From: Virgibacillus indicus
GTDB lineage: Bacteria > Bacillota > Bacilli > Bacillales > Amphibacillaceae
Direction: 5' to 3'
Assembly: GCF_002266285.1 (NCBI RefSeq)
Contig: NZ_NPMS01000003.1
Span: 1 to 64,000 of the forward strand
DNA: 64,000 nt
Notes under the pieces: generated by a model
Database searches by the model: none
What the model was told of the DNA's origin: nothing
Seen by the model: only the letters and a program-made list of their open reading frames with translations
Shown: piece after piece, positions 52,439-61,372 of the stretch
Layout: each line of letters begins with the position of its first letter
Numbering within the stretch: the stretch's first letter is position 1
Translations under genes and position numbers: made by a program

Positions 52439-52831
52439 TTACTTTTCATCTTCTGTTTTTAAAAACGTTAAAATCAGAAAGAATGCAAAGCTTAACAATA
52501 AAATGGTTCCACCAACAATAAAAAATACAGTTGTAAGTGTTTCACCCAGATCAAAAGGACGCAGGTAATACAGCCACATTCCGCTTGTTAAGCCAATTGC
52601 GCCGATAATTGCGGTCCAGACATGTAACGACGCAAGAATTTTATTTGATGGTGTGAAGATTTTATAGTAAACAGCCCAAGCGAATAGTGACAGCCAGCCA
52701 ACAACTAATATATGAGCATGAACTGTTCGGAATTCGTATCCGCCGGCACCTGCCATGTGCGAACCTAAAAAGGCACCGATAAGTGCGAAAACCGCTGAAA
52801 AACGCAGTAGTATTTTGCTGTAATTATTCAA
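52439..52831 (-). CDS. Small haem-copper-oxidase-like membrane protein
   Basis: 130 residues, four TM helices. GSHMAGAGGYEFRTVHAHILVVGW (cut) has the His spacing seen in the first helices of cytochrome oxidase subunit I and NorB/CcoN-like proteins, and homologues in Bacillus are often labelled cytochrome-c oxidase. Only four helices are present, so it cannot be a full oxidase; possibly a haem or copper handling protein. TTG start with AAGGAG. Confidence 0.75.
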   Translation of the reverse strand: MNNYSKILLRFSAVFALIGAFLGSHMAGAGGYEFRTVHAHILVVGWLSLFAWAVYYKIFTPSNKILASLHVWTAIIGAIGLTSGMWLYYLRPFDLGETLTTVFFIVGGTILLLSFAFFLILTFLKTEDEK

Positions 52832-52903
52832 AATTATTCTCTCCTTTTATCATTCTATAAGCCTAGTATAAATTATCTTTATGAATGGAAGATGAACAGC
52901 TGA

Positions 52904-53674
52904 TTACACAGGCTGATCTGGCCTATCGATTTCCAGCATAATTGGACAATGATCACTTCCCATTACCTGTGAATGAACCTGAGAATTCTGCAGATAATCT
53001 TTTAATCTACTGGATACGATGAAATAATCAATTCTCCATCCAACATTTCTTTCACGTATTGTTTTCATATAAGACCACCACGAGTAGATTCCTTCAGTAT
53101 CGGGATGAAAATGCCGAAGCGTATCAATAAATCCTGATTCTAACAGCCGTGTCATTTTCCCTCTTTCCTCTGTAGTGAATCCAGAATTTCCGTGATTGGT
53201 TTTATGATTTTTTAGATCGATTTCCTGATGCGCAACATTTAGATCGCCGCAATAGATGATTGGCTTTTGGTCATCCAGTTCTTTTAAATAACTGTATAGC
53301 TCGTCTTCCCATTCAAGCCGGTATTCCAATCTTGTTAGATCCCTTTTGGAATTAGGTGTGTAAACATTAACTAAATAAAATTTTTCAAATTCCAATGTTA
53401 TGATTCGGCCTTCCTCTTGTGTGTCGACCTCACCTAACCCGTATTTAACACTTAATGGTTTTTTCTTTGTGAAAACTGCTGTGCCTGAATATCCTTTTCT
53501 GAGCGCATAATTCCAATATTGATGATAGCCTTCCAGCTCCAAATTTATTTGGCCTTCCTGTAATTTCGTTTCCTGAAGACAGAAGATATCTGCATCCACT
53601 TCATGGAAATAATTCAGAAATCCTTTTCTTACACATGCACGTATTCCATTTACATTCCAAGATACTAATTTCAT
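52904..53674 (-). CDS. exoA: Exodeoxyribonuclease III / AP endonuclease
   Basis: 256 residues. MKLVSWNVNGIRACVRKGF, LQETKLQ (metal Glu), VYTPNS, GDLNVAH (catalytic Asp/Asn), RIDYFIVS and GSDHCPIML (catalytic Asp-His). Base-excision repair of abasic sites. ATG 53674 is the conserved start; AAGG and AAGGGG lie upstream. Confidence 0.96.
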   Translation of the reverse strand: MKLVSWNVNGIRACVRKGFLNYFHEVDADIFCLQETKLQEGQINLELEGYHQYWNYALRKGYSGTAVFTKKKPLSVKYGLGEVDTQEEGRIITLEFEKFYLVNVYTPNSKRDLTRLEYRLEWEDELYSYLKELDDQKPIIYCGDLNVAHQEIDLKNHKTNHGNSGFTTEERGKMTRLLESGFIDTLRHFHPDTEGIYSWWSYMKTIRERNVGWRIDYFIVSSRLKDYLQNSQVHSQVMGSDHCPIMLEIDRPDQPV

Positions 53675-53846
53675 CCTTACAATATTCCCCTTTTGCACCT
53701 ATTTGTATGTTCATTTTAGCATAAATCCTGTTTGCATTTTCCTTTTTGCTGCTGATAACGAGGATAATATAGAAAATTGTCATAAAATATTTCCCGGGAA
53801 ATTAAATTGTAGATACTGGTTGATTTTTGTCGATTAATATTTAGTG

Positions 53847-53943
53847 TTGACTTTTAAAGTGTATTAATCATATAATACATACCAGGGTGTATTAATCGAT
53901 TAATACATATTTTTTGCTTACAGTGTATCAAGGTGTTAATACA
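53847..53943 (+). promoter_or_regulatory. ytr-type promoter with three GntR operators
   Basis: Sigma-A promoter TTGACT (53847-53852), 18-bp spacer, TATAAT (53871-53876). Three operators TGTATTA-N6-TAATACA at 53860-53879 (over the -10), 53888-53907, and 53924-53943 (first arm TGTATCA). Spacing between starts is 28 and 36 bp. Site 1 blocks the promoter; site 3 lies just before the RBS. Confidence 0.88.
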
Positions 53944-53982
53944 CTGTAAGATGTTCATCTGTGAAAAATAGGAGCTGTGCTT

Positions 53983-54372
53983 ATGAATGTGAATTTTAAT
54001 AACAGGGATCCCGTATATGTACAGGTTGTCCGTCATTTCAAAGAGCAAATTGCTACAGGGATGCTGGAACCAGGACAGGAAATCCCGTCACGCAGGGAGT
54101 TGGCGAATAAATTGAAGATCAATCCGAATACTGCACAACGAGCGTACAAAGAGATGGAGGAGGCGGGCTTGATTCATACGGAAAGGAATTTACCAAGTAA
54201 AATCACAAGGAATGAAAAGACATTGGGAGCAGTACGTGAGGAGCTGATTGCTGGGGCAGTTGATTCCTTTGTTGCAGCAATACGTCCAATAAATGTATCG
54301 CTTGATGAGATTGTAGGTTTGATACAGGACAAATACGAGATGGAAAGCAAGGAAGAGGGGGGCTATGAATGA
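53983..54372 (+). CDS. ytrA: GntR-family regulator, YtrA subfamily
   Basis: 129 residues. N-terminal winged helix (PVYVQVVRHFKEQIATGML, then IPSRRELANKLKINPNTAQRAYKEMEEAGLI, cut) and the short two-helix C-terminal dimer segment of the YtrA subfamily. It overlaps the ATPase gene by 4 nt (ATGA). YtrA-type proteins repress operons of ABC transporters, often induced by cell-wall antibiotics. The three operators upstream fit. ATG 53983 with AGGAG 8 nt before. Confidence 0.93.
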   Translation: MNVNFNNRDPVYVQVVRHFKEQIATGMLEPGQEIPSRRELANKLKINPNTAQRAYKEMEEAGLIHTERNLPSKITRNEKTLGAVREELIAGAVDSFVAAIRPINVSLDEIVGLIQDKYEMESKEEGGYE

Positions 54373-55058
54373 TAGAAGTAAAAAACATTTCAAAGAAATA
54401 CGGACGAAAGAAAGTGTTGAATGGAGTTTCCTTTACAGCAAATAAAGGAGAAATCACCAGTCTGATCGGGATCAATGGTGTTGGGAAGACAACCATATTA
54501 AACGCTATTATGGCACTCACTCCTGTAAATAGTGGTGAAATATTGATAAACAATGAAAAAATAAATAAAGCAAGCTATGAAAAAATCACCTTCATTCCTG
54601 ATGCCATAACGATGCTGCCACAAATGACAATTGCTGAAGCAATGCAATTCATGCAGGATTTTTATGAGAGCTGGAATCAGGAGAGAGCAACGGAATTGCT
54701 GGGGTTTTTTAAACTAAAGGGAAGTGACAAAATTTCCAGCCTGTCAAAAGGAAATACGGCAAAAGTAAATCTCTTGCTTGGCCTTGCATTGGATGTGGAT
54801 TTTTTATTAATGGATGAACCATTTTCAGGGATTGATATTTTCAGCAGGGAACAAATTGCAGAGGTATTTACATCCCACCTAATTGAGGATCGCGGGGTTA
54901 TTATTACAACACATGAAATCAACGATATCGAGCATTTAATTGATAAGGTTATATTGCTGGATGAGGGTACTGTCATAAAAGAATTCAATACAGAAGAGGT
55001 TCGTGAAAATGAAGGGAAGTCTGTAATTGATGTAATGAGGGAGGTTTATCGTACATGA
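54369..55058 (+). CDS. ytrB: ABC ATPase (YtrB-like)
   Basis: 229 residues. Walker A GINGVGKTT, signature-like LSKGNTAKV (LSGGQ degenerate), Walker B FLLMDEPFSG, H-loop TTHEIND. The short YtrB type without extra domain. It overlaps ytrA before it and the permease after it by 4 nt each. Confidence 0.9.
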   Translation: MIEVKNISKKYGRKKVLNGVSFTANKGEITSLIGINGVGKTTILNAIMALTPVNSGEILINNEKINKASYEKITFIPDAITMLPQMTIAEAMQFMQDFYESWNQERATELLGFFKLKGSDKISSLSKGNTAKVNLLLGLALDVDFLLMDEPFSGIDIFSREQIAEVFTSHLIEDRGVIITTHEINDIEHLIDKVILLDEGTVIKEFNTEEVRENEGKSVIDVMREVYRT

Positions 55059-55885
55059 CTCGATTTCTGAAGTTAGTTAATTTTGAGCTGGGACGTTTTA
55101 TGAAAATTTATCTTGCTTTAATTGGAATAACCATTATATCGCAGATTGCCGGTGTAATTATCAAATCGAACAGCTATATTTCAAGGGCAAATGAGGCAAT
55201 TTATGAAGATTTAGTTCCGAAAGAGGAGTTTTTTGCAACAGAAGGATTAATGAGTGTGCTTCAAGTCACAAGAAGTTTGTGGTTTATGGGGCCAATTGCA
55301 TTATGTATTGCAGCATTGATATTTTATATTTTCTTTATTTGGTACCGTGACTGGTTTGGAAAAAATACATTTATTTACCGTCTGCTGATGCTGCCGACAG
55401 CACGGATACAAATATTCCTTTCTAAGGGTGTGTCGATTCTGCTAATGGTTTTCGGCTTTGTAGCAATTCAGCTGATGTTATTACCGATTGAAAGCGTGAT
55501 TTTAAAATGGATTGTGCCACTGGATTATCGTATTGATATGACTGCTGGAGAGATCATTCAGAACTCCTATTTACAAACCCTGATCCCAAGTACATTTATC
55601 GAATTTGTACTTTATTACGGGGCGGGAATCATGGCAGTATTTATAATTTTTACCGCGATCCTATTTGAAAGAAGCTTTCGTTTAAAAGGGGTTTTATTAG
55701 GTGCCATTTTTGTTGGGATGACAGTTTTAGTCTTTTTCTCACCTATTCTGATCATGGAAATTATGCAGACGTATTATCTATATCCAATTGAAATATTTAT
55801 TCTTGAAATTATCTTAGGATTGATGCTTATCAGCGTTTCCATCTGGACAAGCCATTTCCTATTAAAGAAAAAAATAGCGGTTTAA
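55055..55885 (+). CDS. ytrC: ABC permease (YtrC/YtrD-like)
   Basis: 276 residues, six TM helices, with a long extracytoplasmic loop after TM1 (KSNSYISRANEAIYEDLVPKEEFF, cut). Partner of the preceding ATPase. Only one such permease is present, where B. subtilis has ytrC and ytrD. Confidence 0.8.
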   Translation: MTRFLKLVNFELGRFMKIYLALIGITIISQIAGVIIKSNSYISRANEAIYEDLVPKEEFFATEGLMSVLQVTRSLWFMGPIALCIAALIFYIFFIWYRDWFGKNTFIYRLLMLPTARIQIFLSKGVSILLMVFGFVAIQLMLLPIESVILKWIVPLDYRIDMTAGEIIQNSYLQTLIPSTFIEFVLYYGAGIMAVFIIFTAILFERSFRLKGVLLGAIFVGMTVLVFFSPILIMEIMQTYYLYPIEIFILEIILGLMLISVSIWTSHFLLKKKIAV

Positions 55886-55903
55886 GGGGAGGGACAGAAA
55901 GTG

Positions 55904-57118
55904 ATGCGATACTGGAAAATAATTTCGATTACAATCATTAGTATTCTTGCTATCGGGGCATTTTATATTCAATCAGCATTAGCGGAAAATAATTTTCCTG
56001 ATTTCACTTTTACAATTAAAAGCGGTGATGAAGAAGCGGTGGAAAATCTAATGCTACAGGGTTCTTATTATGGTGAAGGGGAGAAAGGTCAGAATGTAAC
56101 GATTCAAACGACTGGAACGGCTTATTCAAATAACAATTCCCTTCTAGATTTAATCAATCCTTATTACATCAATCCGAAAATAAAAAGGCTGCAAAAGGAA
56201 TACCGCGGTTTTATGCGCGGAAAGGAAAATAATATTGCTCCGTTTTATGAAGATGAAAAACTATTGGTATATGCCGATGTCGATTGGGGATCGATGATCA
56301 ATGATCAAGACTTCACATTTGACATTGAAGTTTTAGAAAAGGAGTCAGGTGAAACTGAAGCATTTGAACTTGAAGTACCGGAAAAAAATAAATATGACTA
56401 TATTTACGTGGAAAATGTGCAAATGGCGGATGAAGAATTAAAAGTTATAACCCGTCAAAGCGTAAAACGGAAAAATCAAAATGAATTCCACGTGTATCGT
56501 TTTGATGTTTCTGCACAAAAGCTGATTAGTGATGATCTAATTGCTTCGTATCAAGAGGAAAATGATACTGGCTGGTCTTACACTGACTTGATATCCAGCA
56601 GCAACACATCCGGAGAAGAAAATAAATATATTGCTTTTGTAAAAACGATATTGGAAGACGTGCAAGGCGAGGGTGGGGAAATTTATTCAGAAGAGGTAGC
56701 AAAAGAATTAGTTACCTACAACCTTGAAACAAAGCAAATGAAAAGTACTGAACTTCCTGATGAAATAAATGGAGAAAGTCATAATGCTGTTTTGATTGGT
56801 AAGATGGTTTATTTTGGGCAGGATTCTGAAGCTGGCGGTGAGCTCATTGCTTATAATATAGATAGCGAAGAAATTGATTCCAACCAAACCATCGATCTTT
56901 TATCAAAAGAACAAGAAGATTTTGGATTGCTGATGAAAATCCATGAGGGGAAAATGTATGTAGCAAATTTATTTAGCGACAGAGACACTAATGGAGGAAT
57001 TGCGGTAATTGAGTTAGATACAGGGGAAATAGTTTATGAAGGTTTTATTAATGTGGAAAATCTAAAGACTGCACCACCTGGCTATGAATTATTCTTGAAT
57101 GAGATAATGGTACAGTAA
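55904..57118 (+). CDS. Exported protein in the ytr-like operon
   Basis: 404 residues. N-terminal signal or anchor (WKIISITIISILAIGAFYIQS, cut), then a soluble, acidic domain with repeated VxxYNLETKQM, IAYNIDSEEID, IAVIELDTGEIV strands suggesting a beta-propeller-like fold. ATG 55904 with AGGGGAGGG upstream. It has no counterpart in the B. subtilis ytr operon as I know it. Its position between the two ABC modules suggests a receptor or sensor role. Confidence 0.7.
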   Translation: MRYWKIISITIISILAIGAFYIQSALAENNFPDFTFTIKSGDEEAVENLMLQGSYYGEGEKGQNVTIQTTGTAYSNNNSLLDLINPYYINPKIKRLQKEYRGFMRGKENNIAPFYEDEKLLVYADVDWGSMINDQDFTFDIEVLEKESGETEAFELEVPEKNKYDYIYVENVQMADEELKVITRQSVKRKNQNEFHVYRFDVSAQKLISDDLIASYQEENDTGWSYTDLISSSNTSGEENKYIAFVKTILEDVQGEGGEIYSEEVAKELVTYNLETKQMKSTELPDEINGESHNAVLIGKMVYFGQDSEAGGELIAYNIDSEEIDSNQTIDLLSKEQEDFGLLMKIHEGKMYVANLFSDRDTNGGIAVIELDTGEIVYEGFINVENLKTAPPGYELFLNEIMVQ

Positions 57119-57134
57119 AAATGGGGGAAAAGTT

Positions 57135-57827
57135 TTGATTCATGTAAAAAAGTTAAACCATCATTTTATTTTAGGAAAGAAGGGTCAGAAAGCGACCTTA
57201 CCTGTTCTAAAAGATATATCATTTGAAGTAGATAAAGGAGAAATTGTTACAGTTGTTGGAAAGAGCGGCTCTGGTAAATCAACACTTCTGAATCTTATCA
57301 GTGGCTTCATTCGTCCAACAGATGGGGAAATTTGGATAGATAATAAGAAAGTAACCGACTTTACGGAAGCGGAGTTTGCTGATTACAGGTTGAACCATGT
57401 AGGCGTTATTTTTCAAAACTTCCAGCTGATCCCAAGTATGACCGCATTTCAAAATATTGAGCTGGCACTAACATTAAAAGGAATAAACAAAAATGAAAGA
57501 AATCAAATAACAATGGAAATGCTCAAAAAGGTTGGTATAGCTGAATTTCAGGATCACTATCCTGGGGAATTATCCGGTGGACAGCAGCAACGTGTGAGTA
57601 TTGCAAGAGCCTTAGTGCTAAAGCCACCAATTATCCTGGCTGATGAACCATCCGGAAGTCTAGATAGTGAGACGGAAGCAGACCTGCTGGAATTTATTCA
57701 GAAATTAAATAACGAAATGGGAATTACATTTCTCATTATTACCCATGATGAGGAAGTTGCTAAAATTGGGAATCGCACCATCACTATAAATGACGGTAGA
57801 CTCGTTGAGGGTGGTGCAGTTCGATGA
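57135..57827 (+). CDS. ytrE: ABC ATPase (YtrE/LolD-type)
   Basis: 230 residues. GKSGSGKSTLLNLISG, QNFQLIPSMTAFQN, LSGGQQQRVSIARAL, ILADEPSGSLDSETE, ITHDEEVAKI: a complete MacB/LolD-type ATPase. TTG start with GGGGG about 8 nt upstream. Pairs with the MacB-like permease downstream (4-nt ATGA overlap). Confidence 0.92.
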   Translation: MIHVKKLNHHFILGKKGQKATLPVLKDISFEVDKGEIVTVVGKSGSGKSTLLNLISGFIRPTDGEIWIDNKKVTDFTEAEFADYRLNHVGVIFQNFQLIPSMTAFQNIELALTLKGINKNERNQITMEMLKKVGIAEFQDHYPGELSGGQQQRVSIARALVLKPPIILADEPSGSLDSETEADLLEFIQKLNNEMGITFLIITHDEEVAKIGNRTITINDGRLVEGGAVR

Positions 57828-59158
57828 AATTAAAAGACCAATTTCAATTTGTCAGGCAAAATATTAAAAAGAATAAGATCAGAACATTTATGACAATACT
57901 GGCAACTGCAATGGGATGTGCGTTTCTTATAGTGCTGGCATCTGTTGGTTATGGACTTCAACAGTCTATAGTGAATGAAACGTTAGAGGATCAGGTAGTC
58001 ACTAAAATTGATATACATGGATACGAAGAGGAAAATGGAAATTACCGCTCATTGACGATGGAAGATATTGAGTATTTAGAATCAGTAGAGGGAGTTAATG
58101 CTGTAACGAGAAGAATACAGCTGCGGCAGTTCCCTGTGTATTCTATCGACAACTTTCAAACAGAAGCACAAACAGTTGTAGCTCACTTTCCATCTGAGAT
58201 TGAATCAGGACTTGAATTAAGTGACGGAAGATTACCACAAAGTCCGGATGAGATTGTGTTAGGCTATCACTTCTCCAATAGTCTGATGGAAGAATCTGCA
58301 GAAGAAGAACTATATGATGATCAAGGTGAATTGAAAGAGGAATATCGATACAAGGACGAATTGATTGGGAAGACGATCGATATGACTGTTAAGAAGCTTG
58401 AAGATAATGAAGAGGAAATTCAAACCACCCCGCTCAAAGTAGTGGGGATTTTGAAGGAACCTGCACGAGAATGGATGCAGGATCGAAATGTTTATATTTC
58501 TCAAGGTATTTTATCAGAAGTAGAAGCATTTACCGGTATGATAAGAGGAGCAGCTAGTGCAGAGGAAGAACTAGATAAATCCTATAAAGATTCATTTGAT
58601 GTAGTGAACGTCTATGCAACTAGTCTGGAAGAGGTTAAAGCTATATCAGACAAGTTAGATAAAGCCAATTATGCTACTTATTCTGTTGTCAGTGAAATGG
58701 AGCAGATTAACATGCTCTTTACTATTGCAAAAGCAGGTTTAATTTTGGTAGGAACGATTGCTATTTTGATTGCTTCAATTGGAATTTATAATACCATGAC
58801 AATGGCTGTAACAGAACGTGCACCTGATATAGGAATAATGAAAGCAATTGGAGCAAATCCAAAAACGATAAAACAGATTTTTCTGCTGGAAAGCAGCTAT
58901 ATAGGAATAATCGGTGCAATTATTGGCACCGCTGCAGCTTATTTAATTAGCTTTTTAGTTAACCTTGGACTTCCATTAATTATTGAAATGGTATTTAAAG
59001 AAGAGCTTCCGGATGGCTTACAGTTTTCAGCAATTCCAGGCACACTAATCCTCATTTCGGTTGGGATTTGTCTGATTGTTACTATTCTGTCGGGTATGCG
59101 TCCTGCTAAACGCGCTACGCAAATTGATGTTTTAAAGGCGATGAGACGGGAAATTTAA
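57824..59158 (+). CDS. ytrF: FtsX/MacB-type ABC permease (YtrF-like)
   Basis: 444 residues. One TM at the N-terminus (FMTILATAMGCAFLIVLASV), a ~250-residue extracytoplasmic MacB-PCD domain, and three C-terminal TM helices (about 297-440), including the MacB signature TERAPDIGIMKAIGANPKTIKQIF (cut). Such type-VII ABC systems pump or sense envelope compounds. Last gene of the operon; convergent with the nucleotidyltransferase gene, without a terminator in the 5-bp gap. Confidence 0.9.
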   Translation: MKLKDQFQFVRQNIKKNKIRTFMTILATAMGCAFLIVLASVGYGLQQSIVNETLEDQVVTKIDIHGYEEENGNYRSLTMEDIEYLESVEGVNAVTRRIQLRQFPVYSIDNFQTEAQTVVAHFPSEIESGLELSDGRLPQSPDEIVLGYHFSNSLMEESAEEELYDDQGELKEEYRYKDELIGKTIDMTVKKLEDNEEEIQTTPLKVVGILKEPAREWMQDRNVYISQGILSEVEAFTGMIRGAASAEEELDKSYKDSFDVVNVYATSLEEVKAISDKLDKANYATYSVVSEMEQINMLFTIAKAGLILVGTIAILIASIGIYNTMTMAVTERAPDIGIMKAIGANPKTIKQIFLLESSYIGIIGAIIGTAAAYLISFLVNLGLPLIIEMVFKEELPDGLQFSAIPGTLILISVGICLIVTILSGMRPAKRATQIDVLKAMRREI

Positions 59159-59163
59159 TTTAA

Positions 59164-59712
59164 TTACAGCATTGCAAAACGTTGCAGGTTATTTACTAAA
59201 TAGCCAGGCAGAGGCTTTTGTAATGCTCTTTTTATTATAGCTGGATTTCGAATGCCATTTTCTTTCCAATAGACTTCAATCAACTCTGCTTTGTATTGTT
59301 TTCCCGGGATTAATGCATAAAGGATATACCAATCTTCAAGAGATGAAAGTGGGACAGAAATATCATCCAGATACATATAATTGGTTATGGAATCCTGATC
59401 GAAATCCATTGTATATAATCCTTTTTCATGATAGATTTGGAAGCCGCCCATTACATCGATAAAATTATTCCCATATTTATATTTGAAAAAATATTTGGTT
59501 GCAAATGGTTCTTTACTGATTGCCTTTTCCTTTTTGGCGACTTTATGGAAAATAGATTTAACTTCTTCAGCATCCTGTTCATCGATAAGAATATCAATGT
59601 CATTGACTGAATCGATTTTCTGATAATGAGAAAGCATTGCCGAGCCGCCTAATCCCCACAAGATATTACTTTTATTAAGTTCAATCGCAAGTTTTTTGAT
59701 AGTAGTTTTCAT
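59164..59712 (-). CDS. Nucleotidyltransferase-fold protein
   Basis: 182 residues. GGSAMLSHYQ and NDIDILID (GS...DxD) give the Pol-beta-like NTase signature; the C-terminal half is helical. Related to the AbiEii/MNT-type group but with no antitoxin gene beside it. ATG with AAGGAG. Possibly a stand-alone nucleotidyltransferase; no claim of toxicity. Confidence 0.75.
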   Translation of the reverse strand: MKTTIKKLAIELNKSNILWGLGGSAMLSHYQKIDSVNDIDILIDEQDAEEVKSIFHKVAKKEKAISKEPFATKYFFKYKYGNNFIDVMGGFQIYHEKGLYTMDFDQDSITNYMYLDDISVPLSSLEDWYILYALIPGKQYKAELIEVYWKENGIRNPAIIKRALQKPLPGYLVNNLQRFAML

Positions 59713-59739
59713 TAATAACTCCTTAGAATTTTTGAGTGA

Positions 59740-60075
59740 TTATCCGACCACATTTTCATAAATTTTATTAACTTTTTCATCAAATAGATCCATGTGGACA
59801 ATTCGTGCTTCCCGTACATACTCTTTTCCTTCAACGAAGAGCAGGAGAACGGGTACTGTAAAAATGGAAAAGCGACTGGCAACATCCTGTACATCGTCTG
59901 CGTTAATATGACCAAGTTTTATTTCAGGGTATTTCATCATTAATTCCTGTACTTGAGGCAGCAAACTATGACAGACACTGCAGTCAGGTCGTGATATATA
60001 AAGAAACGAAAGCTTGTTTTCTTCAATGAAACGCTCTGTCATTTCCATATCCGTTAGCTCTTTAAATTCTCTCAT
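59740..60075 (-). CDS. Thioredoxin-like protein (YtpP/YusE-like)
   Basis: 111 residues. Active-site PDCSVCHSLLP (CxxC), cis-Pro in FTVPVLLLF. The start at 60075 follows GGAGGG; the frame runs further upstream but without an RBS. Cytosolic thiol-disulfide protein. Confidence 0.88.
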   Translation of the reverse strand: MREFKELTDMEMTERFIEENKLSFLYISRPDCSVCHSLLPQVQELMMKYPEIKLGHINADDVQDVASRFSIFTVPVLLLFVEGKEYVREARIVHMDLFDEKVNKIYENVVG

Positions 60076-60205
60076 GCTACAACCCTCCATATAGAGTCCT
60101 TTGTTACTTAATATAATATCATCAAATAACCTGCCAAGCACGAAGAAATGTTTATTGTCAATTGGTAGAGGATAAACATTTAAAAAGAAGACTGAGGTGA
60201 ACAAA

Positions 60206-60388
60206 ATGTCCAATAAAAATAATAAATCACCGAATAAAGAGAAACGTAAAGATATGAACGATTCCAAAGAACAAAAATTTGTGGATGATATACCGCTTGA
60301 GGATCTGAAAATAGAAATGAAAGATGAAAAGAAGAAAAGGAAAACGAAAGATGGTTCAGAGAGTGAAAGGAAGCATAAGAAAAATTAA
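60206..60388 (+). CDS. Small highly charged hypothetical protein
   Basis: 60 residues, Lys/Asp/Glu/Asn-rich, without any hydrophobic core, likely disordered. ATG 60206 follows GAGGTG. Composition resembles small sporulation-related proteins. Confidence 0.5.
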   Translation: MSNKNNKSPNKEKRKDMNDSKEQKFVDDIPLEDLKIEMKDEKKKRKTKDGSESERKHKKN

Positions 60389-60400
60389 TAGAACTCTCCT

Positions 60401-60586
60401 TTAAACTTTCACAATGTAAAGTCCTGGCAGGAGGAAAGTGGAAAGCCGGTGATCAGCCAGCTTACCAGGAGTAATAATTATGGGTGTAATCTCAACAAGA
60501 CTTGCATCGATTACTAACATGTTTATGTAGCGAAAGCCAGATTGAGCCGGCTTGTATCCTGAGCTGTTTGCACATTCTTCCAGCAC
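60401..60586 (-). other. Doubtful ORF or gene remnant in a gap
   Basis: In the 302-bp gap before the cotZ-like gene the minus strand is open for 61 residues (GTG 60586) and the frame continues upstream to a stop near 60620. The text (FRYINMLVIDASLVEITPII, HRLSTFLLPGLYIV) reads like a folded protein tail, but no RBS is visible. A decayed gene is possible; nothing else is seen in the gap. Confidence 0.25.
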
Positions 60587-60690
60587 AATGGACTGCCTGC
60601 TTATTTTTTGCGAAATAGACTACCATACAACCTATTGTACTTAAATAAGCATATAGTGGAAGTGATAAATACTACAAAAGGAGAGTTTTT

Positions 60691-61314
60691 ATGGGTAAGT
60701 ACTATAAAAGAAATTATGATAAACCAAGAACCGAAGAAAAAGCTGAACCCATAAGGGAATCAGCCGATGATTGTGTGACGGACACTGTTAGAAGAATTAT
60801 TAAAGCACAAGACGAAGTAATAGAGGACTGCTGTGTATCCAGTTGTGAAAGTGCAATTAAACAATTGAGAAAACGAAAAAGTGATCTTGCCCCCCAGCAT
60901 ACAACCATTCCATTTATTCTTTATTGCAATTCCTCCTGCAGTCCATTTATAGGCAGTGGAGTATTTCAAGCACCTATGGGTAATTGTAAGCGAAACAACA
61001 ATTTCTTCGGGAGTGTGGAGACCCCAATCTTCCGGGCGAAAAGTTTTGCTAAAGATAGTGACAATTGTGTCAAGTTAGAATTGCTGCTGCCGGTTACAGA
61101 ACAATGTGAAGTATTAATGCCAGCATTGGATGGATGCAAATGTGGATCAATTTCCCAATTTTTCCCGACAGATGATCCGGTAACGGGTTTTCAGGCAACA
61201 GGTATTTGCATAACAGTCAATTTAAATCATTTTCTTGCAGTGACATGCCTTGACCCGATTACGCCAATCCCAGCTGACGCAGATCGCTCTTCTCATCATT
61301 CCCAAAGGGCTTAG
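60691..61314 (+). CDS. cotZ: Spore coat protein CotY/CotZ-like
   Basis: 207 residues, cysteine-rich. CVTDTVRRIIKAQDEV and DCCVSSCESAI near the N-terminus (typical CotY/CotZ start), later CNSSCSPF, RAKSFAKDSDNCVKLELL (cut) and CKCGSISQFF, TGICITVNLNHF. Crust/exosporium base-layer protein, crosslinked by disulfides. ATG with AAAGGAGAG. Possibly co-regulated with the downstream glycosyltransferase, although a terminator lies between. Confidence 0.92.
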   Translation: MGKYYKRNYDKPRTEEKAEPIRESADDCVTDTVRRIIKAQDEVIEDCCVSSCESAIKQLRKRKSDLAPQHTTIPFILYCNSSCSPFIGSGVFQAPMGNCKRNNNFFGSVETPIFRAKSFAKDSDNCVKLELLLPVTEQCEVLMPALDGCKCGSISQFFPTDDPVTGFQATGICITVNLNHFLAVTCLDPITPIPADADRSSHHSQRA

Positions 61315-61322
61315 TAAGGTCA

Positions 61323-61352
61323 AAGGGCTATAGCAATATAGCCCGCTTTTTA
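61323..61352 (+). terminator. Terminator between cotZ and glycosyltransferase
   Basis: GGGCTATA-GCAA-TATAGCCC (61325-61344) then GCTTTTTAAC. Confidence 0.8.
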
Positions 61353-61372
61353 ACTTAAAAAACGGAGGAATA

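Noticed and set aside
59164..59712. Nucleotidyltransferase as toxin of an AbiE or MNT/HEPN toxin-antitoxin pair
   Set aside because: No partner antitoxin or HEPN gene on either side.
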